Positions 60,005-64,000 of a stretch of DNA of 64,000 bases are shown here, piece after piece (position 1 is the first letter of the stretch; each line of letters starts with the position of its first letter). The notes under the pieces are model-generated. The model searched no databases and was not told the origin of the DNA. It worked only from the letters and a program-made list of their open reading frames with translations. The stretch covers positions 1 to 64,000 of the forward strand of contig CAZQIC010000002.1 in NCBI GenBank assembly GCA_964593555.1, written 5' to 3'. This stretch comes from CAZQIC01 sp964593555. Its GTDB lineage: Bacteria > Bacteroidota > Bacteroidia > JAFLBG01. A program made the translations under genes and the position numbers.

Positions 60005-61426
60005 ATGCAAAAAGAAAGTGTAAAAGATTTATTGGGAAGTACAGGTGTCGATAGAGAAGTTACCAGCAAAGGCTGGGTACGCACAAAACGTGGAAATAAA
60101 AATGTAGCATTTATTGCCATCAATGATGGCTCGACTATACATAATATCCAGGCAGTAGCTGACATGTCAAAATTTTCGGAAGAAGATCTGAAATTGGTTA
60201 CTACTGGCTCTTGCATTGCCGTTACCGGCACTCTTGTAAAATCGCAAGGGCAGGGACAAGCAGTAGAAATACAAGCAACAAAAGTTGAAGTACTTGGTAC
60301 TGCAGGTGAAGAATATCCTTTGCAAAAAAAGGGACACACGTTGGAATTTTTACGCGAGATCGCTCATTTACGTCCGCGCACCAATACATTCGGAGCAGTG
60401 TTTCGTATACGTCATCACATGTCGTATGCTATTCATAAATTTTTTAACGACAGAGGCTTTTTTAATTTACATACACCTATTATCACAGGCTCAGATGCAG
60501 AAGGTGCCGGGGAAATGTTTCGTGTAACTACACTTGACATTAATAACCCGCCTAAAAATACTGACGGTAGTATTGATTTTAAAGAAGATTTTTTTGGCAA
60601 GTCAACCAACCTCACTGTATCAGGTCAATTAGAGGGCGAGCTTGGCGCACTGGCATTAGGAAAAGTATATACATTCGGACCAACATTCCGTGCAGAGAAT
60701 TCAAATACTCCGCGGCACCTTGCTGAATTCTGGATGATAGAACCCGAAGTTGCCTTTAACGATATTCATGACAACATGAATCTGGCAGAGGAGTTGCTAC
60801 AGTACTTAGTTAAGTATGCGCTTGAACATTGTAAAGATGATCTGGAGTTTCTAAATGCGCGTGCCATCGATGAGGATAAAAACAAAAAAGAAAACGAACG
60901 CAGTAAATCAACATTATTAGAAAAATTGAATACTGTTATTTCTAATTCTTTTAAAAGACTCAGCTATACCGAAGCAATTGAAGTTTTAAAAAGCTGTGGG
61001 AAAAATTTCGAATTTAAAGTTGAATGGGGCGTTGATTTGCAGAAAGAGCATGAAACCTATTTAGTTGAGCATTTTAAAACGCCGGTTATTTTAACCGATT
61101 ATCCAAAAGATATTAAGGCGTTTTATATGAAACAAAACGAGGATGGAAAAACCGTTCGTGCTATGGATGTATTGTTTCCATATGTTGGAGAAATTATTGG
61201 AGGTTCACAACGGGAAGAAAACTATGATAAACTGTATAAGCGTGTAAAAGAAATGGGGATCCACGAAGAAACATTATGGTGGTTCATGGAAACCCGTAAA
61301 TATGGAACATGCGAACATAGTGGCTTTGGGCTTGGTTTTGAAAGACTTATATTGTTTATTACAGGACTTACCAATGTAAGAGATATTATACCTTTTCCAA
61401 GGACCCCAAAAAATGCTGATTTTTAG
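60005..61426 (+). CDS. asnS: Asparaginyl-tRNA synthetase
   Basis: Attaches asparagine to tRNA-Asn in the cytoplasm. The 473-aa length is normal. The N-terminal OB-fold domain (about 15-110) recognises the anticodon. Class II motif 2 is seen in FRAENSNTPRHLAEFWMIE and motif 3 in GFGLGFERLILFITGL. IGGSQREENYD is typical of AsnRS and separates it from aspartyl-tRNA synthetases. Divergent from the tetR-efflux operon with a shared 134-bp upstream region, and followed by rpoN after 47 bp. Confidence 0.97.
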   Translation: MQKESVKDLLGSTGVDREVTSKGWVRTKRGNKNVAFIAINDGSTIHNIQAVADMSKFSEEDLKLVTTGSCIAVTGTLVKSQGQGQAVEIQATKVEVLGTAGEEYPLQKKGHTLEFLREIAHLRPRTNTFGAVFRIRHHMSYAIHKFFNDRGFFNLHTPIITGSDAEGAGEMFRVTTLDINNPPKNTDGSIDFKEDFFGKSTNLTVSGQLEGELGALALGKVYTFGPTFRAENSNTPRHLAEFWMIEPEVAFNDIHDNMNLAEELLQYLVKYALEHCKDDLEFLNARAIDEDKNKKENERSKSTLLEKLNTVISNSFKRLSYTEAIEVLKSCGKNFEFKVEWGVDLQKEHETYLVEHFKTPVILTDYPKDIKAFYMKQNEDGKTVRAMDVLFPYVGEIIGGSQREENYDKLYKRVKEMGIHEETLWWFMETRKYGTCEHSGFGLGFERLILFITGLTNVRDIIPFPRTPKNADF

Positions 61427-61473
61427 TATAAGTACTTAATGTAATGCGTAAATTCGTGGCGCGATAGATCGAT

Positions 61474-62925
61474 ATGCTTAAACAGAATTTTCAACAAAAA
61501 CTACTTCAGAAATTATCACCACAGCAAATTCAGCTAATGAAATTGCTGCAGCTTCCTACTGTTGCTTTGGAGCAACGGATAAAGGAAGAAATGGAGATTA
61601 ATCCTGCCTTGGAAGAAGGAGAGGAAGAAGACGATATTCAGGAGGAGGAAGATGAATTTGCAGAAGATACAGACAATAAAGAGGATGGAGATTCGGATGA
61701 TTTCAGCATTACGGATTACATGGATGAGGATGAAGGAGATTCTTATAAACTTAAGTCAAATAATAACAGCGCTGATCAGGACAAAAAAGAAATTCCTTTT
61801 TCTTCCGGAGTTGGTTTCCACGACATGCTGGAAAGTCAGTTGGGACTTAGAAGTTTAAGCGATCATGAATTCATTGTTGGGTCATATATACTAGGAAATA
61901 TTGATGATGATGGTTATTTAAGACGAGATCTTGAATCGATCATTGATGATATCGCATTTTCACAAAATGTTCAAACCACAAAAGAAGAATTAGAAAAACT
62001 ACTGGAGGTTATTCACGAATTAGATCCTTCTGGTGTTGGTGCCAGAGATTTAAGGGAATGTTTATTGATACAATTGAAACGAAAAATGCCTCCATCACCT
62101 ATCAACTCCCTCGCTATCGAGATCGTGGATAAATACATGGAGGAATTTTCTAAAAAACACTACGATAAAATTTCGAAGAAACTGGAGATAGATGATGAGA
62201 CATTAAAAGATGCCATTAACGAAATTCTTAGACTTAATCCAAAGCCGGGAAGTTCTTTAGCAGACAGCCAAAAATCATTCCAGCAAATCATCCCAGATTT
62301 TATCATCAACACTAATGACGGCAAACTTGAGTTAAGTCTTAACTCACGCAACGCACCTGACTTAAGAGTGAGCAAAACATACAACAATATGCTGGAAGAT
62401 TATTCCAAGCAAAAAAATAAGGCGGGAAAAGAAGCATCACAATTCATCAAACAAAAAATAGAAGGTGCCAAATGGTTCATCGATGCTATACAGCAACGCC
62501 AGCATACTTTGCTAATGACCATGCAGGCCATTATGGAAAGGCAATATGAATATTTTTTTGAAGGCGATGAGACCAAACTGAAGCCGATGATCCTTAAAGA
62601 TATTGCAGAAAAAATTGGTCTTGATATTTCTACAGTATCGCGTGTAGCAAACAGCAAATATGTACAAACACAATTTGGTACATTTTTATTAAAAACATTT
62701 TTTTCCGAATCGCTTTCAACGGATAGCGGTGAAGAAGTTTCATCACGTGAAGTGAAAAAAATACTTGAAGATTGCATCACTGCTGAAAACAAAAAGAAAC
62801 CACTTACCGATGACAGGCTCGCTGTTATATTAAAAGAAAAAGGTTATAACATTGCGAGAAGAACCGTTGCCAAATACCGGGAACAACTTGAAATTCCAGT
62901 GGCGCGCATGCGAAAAGAATTATAA
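61474..62925 (+). CDS. rpoN: RNA polymerase sigma-54 factor
   Basis: 483 aa; directs RNA polymerase to -24/-12 promoters that need AAA+ activators. Region I is intact (LSPQQIQLMKLLQLPTVALE), followed by an acidic region II of unusual length (EEGEEEDDIQEEEDEFAED and more to about residue 90). The core-binding domain and the HTH (DISTVSRVANSKYV) follow. The RpoN box near the C-terminus is ARRTVAKYREQLEIP. Lies downstream of asnS in the same direction. No obvious -24/-12 site was noticed in this window. Confidence 0.97.
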   Translation: MLKQNFQQKLLQKLSPQQIQLMKLLQLPTVALEQRIKEEMEINPALEEGEEEDDIQEEEDEFAEDTDNKEDGDSDDFSITDYMDEDEGDSYKLKSNNNSADQDKKEIPFSSGVGFHDMLESQLGLRSLSDHEFIVGSYILGNIDDDGYLRRDLESIIDDIAFSQNVQTTKEELEKLLEVIHELDPSGVGARDLRECLLIQLKRKMPPSPINSLAIEIVDKYMEEFSKKHYDKISKKLEIDDETLKDAINEILRLNPKPGSSLADSQKSFQQIIPDFIINTNDGKLELSLNSRNAPDLRVSKTYNNMLEDYSKQKNKAGKEASQFIKQKIEGAKWFIDAIQQRQHTLLMTMQAIMERQYEYFFEGDETKLKPMILKDIAEKIGLDISTVSRVANSKYVQTQFGTFLLKTFFSESLSTDSGEEVSSREVKKILEDCITAENKKKPLTDDRLAVILKEKGYNIARRTVAKYREQLEIPVARMRKEL

Positions 62926-62935
62926 AAATTCTACA

Positions 62936-63553
62936 TTGACAAATTCCCTCGCAAAATTTTTTTCTTATGTATTCCACCCTCTTCTCATGCCCACCTATGG
63001 CATTCTCCTTCTTTTAAACATTGATTAGCAATTGTACCTGTTCCTTACGTTCAACGTAAAGCTGACACTTTGTTTAATGACCCTTGCGTTTACATGCCTG
63101 TTGCCAGTTATGAATGTTTGGCTGCTCGTAAAAATAAAATACATCAGTAGTTTTCATTTAAACATAAAAGAGGAAAGAAATATTTCATACGTTACCACTC
63201 TTATATTTTACGTAGCCGAATATTATTTATTGAATGGTGTACAGGTTTTTGATGTTTTAAAATTGCTTGTACTTGGCGCTACCCTATCTGTTGCTTTAGC
63301 ATTTATAATAAATTTCTGGTGGAAAATAAGCGCACACATGATAGGTATCGGAGGTCTTGCGGGGGCGTTATTTGCCTTGAACGGACAAATAGATATAGCA
63401 TTCTTTTTCCCAATTGTATTGTTCGTTGCCGGACTTATAGGCTTTGCCAGGCTCGCACTTGAAGCACATACCAATGCCCAGGTATATACAGGGTTCTTAC
63501 TCGGATTTGCCTGTGAATGGGGCCTTTTCGAAGTATACCACCTGTTTTCGTAA
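62936..63553 (+). pseudogene. PAP2-family membrane phosphatase gene interrupted by an in-frame TAG
   Basis: From a TTG at 62936 the frame reads a conserved start (SLAKFFSYVFHPLLMPTYG) for 30 codons, then hits TAG at 63026-63028. In the same frame it continues without stops to 63553 with the rest of the family: four or five hydrophobic helices, WKISAHMIGIGGLAGAL and RLALEAHTNAQVYTGFLLG, the degenerate PAP2 His motifs. The HPLLMPTYG segment is, to my knowledge, typical of Bacteroidota PAP2 proteins, so one nonsense change, or a base-call error, explains the break. A downstream start at 63032 or 63077 could still yield a 158-173-residue product. It lies 10 bp behind rpoN. Confidence 0.75.
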
Positions 63554-63631
63554 TCGGCTTTTACCCGCCTTTTTAACAAAAACCTGTTAATAATAAAGAG
63601 GAATGCAGGTTTTACGTCTTTTGCATTGCCC

Positions 63632-63639
63632 TATTTTTG
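63632..63639 (+). promoter_or_regulatory. Putative promoter of the 93-residue protein gene, -7 box TATTTTTG
   Basis: TATTTTTG fits TAnnTTTG and ends 22 nt before the ATG at 63662. No TTG at the preferred -33 distance was found. Confidence 0.4.
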
Positions 63640-63661
63640 AGGTATCATCAAAACAATCTTT

Positions 63662-63943
63662 ATGGACCAGAAAAAAATTGCCGATAAAAAGTCAACAACT
63701 TCCCTAAAAGAAGATCTTGGCATTGGTTTGAGCATTAATGATCTGCGTGAAAAAGAGTTTAACGGTGAAAAACTTTCCACAGAGGAATGGCAAGCTCTGA
63801 AAAATTTTGACAGGTTTCGTATTTCTGAATTAAACAATCAAACATCGGACATGGAATTCCACAAACGTTACCGTGAAATACAGGTAATGGCTAACCTGGG
63901 GGATTATAAAGAGTTTTTAAAAGAGAAATATTCTACATTGTAA
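63662..63943 (+). CDS. Small conserved hypothetical protein
   Basis: 93 aa, hydrophilic, predicted all-helical and cytosolic, with no signal peptide or membrane segment. A disordered Lys/Ser start (DQKKIADKKSTTS) is followed by LGIGLSINDLREKEF and a charged helical body that ends in KEFLKEKYSTL. There is no Cys and no known motif. It has its own -7 box, and no following gene lies in the window. I cannot assign a role. Confidence 0.65.
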   Translation: MDQKKIADKKSTTSLKEDLGIGLSINDLREKEFNGEKLSTEEWQALKNFDRFRISELNNQTSDMEFHKRYREIQVMANLGDYKEFLKEKYSTL

Positions 63944-64000
63944 TTAGGAAAATTTTTTGTTTATCCATTTATCAACATAATTTAGGGAAGACAGAAAACT

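Overview
The window is a chromosomal segment of a Bacteroidota bacterium, probably of the Chitinophagia/Sphingobacteriia side. Three things point there: a very long secreted multidomain protein with a type IX secretion (T9SS) C-terminal sorting domain, many lipoproteins with Bacteroidota-type signal peptides, and -7 boxes of the form TAnnTTTG (twice with a TTG about 20 nt upstream) instead of sigma-70 hexamers and Shine-Dalgarno sequences. Base composition is AT-rich and even. I see no rRNA, tRNA, prophage, transposase or CRISPR array. A run of 10 N at 28967-28976 marks a scaffold join, so the sequence is a draft assembly.

Layout. 1-11221 (minus strand): lysS (cut by the window edge), a beta-propeller sensor with a SpoIIE-type phosphatase, and a 2165-residue T9SS cargo protein. 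11340-13599 (plus): phosphoglucose/phosphomannose isomerase, lipB and a small exported protein. 13600-14084: a cluster of short palindromic repeats. 14085-24272 (plus): a compact envelope cluster of flippase, dut, nucleotidyltransferase, TPR lipoprotein, DUF4292 lipoprotein, EnvC-like M23 protein, tatA, gatA and a LysM lytic transglycosylase. 24276-28750: secreted nuclease, ppk1-ppx and a lipoprotein. 28751-29151: a second copy of the palindromic repeats, with the assembly gap. 29152-44525: lipoprotein, metX, a prolyl-oligopeptidase/DUF5686 fusion, OsmC, an alpha-2-macroglobulin, a cupin, an RsmB-type methyltransferase and a 29-residue Lys/Ala histone-like protein. 44609-52955: membrane protein, dipeptide epimerase, lipoprotein, typA, a probable RiPP (pinensin-like) precursor, an oligopeptide-binding protein and two small exported proteins. 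52987-59870 (minus): a self-contained tetR-tolC-hlyD-RND efflux operon. 60005-63943 (plus): asnS, rpoN, a PAP2-like gene interrupted by an amber codon, and a small conserved protein.

Most of the window is housekeeping and envelope biology. The most unusual items are: (i) the orphan RiPP-like precursor at 49040; (ii) an oligopeptidase-B-like protease joined in one frame to a DUF5686 outer-membrane protein; (iii) an RND efflux pump carrying a C-terminal DUF805 domain; (iv) a PAP2 gene whose conserved N-terminus is split off by one in-frame TAG; (v) a 29-residue KKAA-repeat protein with its own terminator; (vi) a LamG domain nested inside an FN3-like repeat; and (vii) a 19-20 bp element shared by the promoters of metX and the peptide-binding protein.
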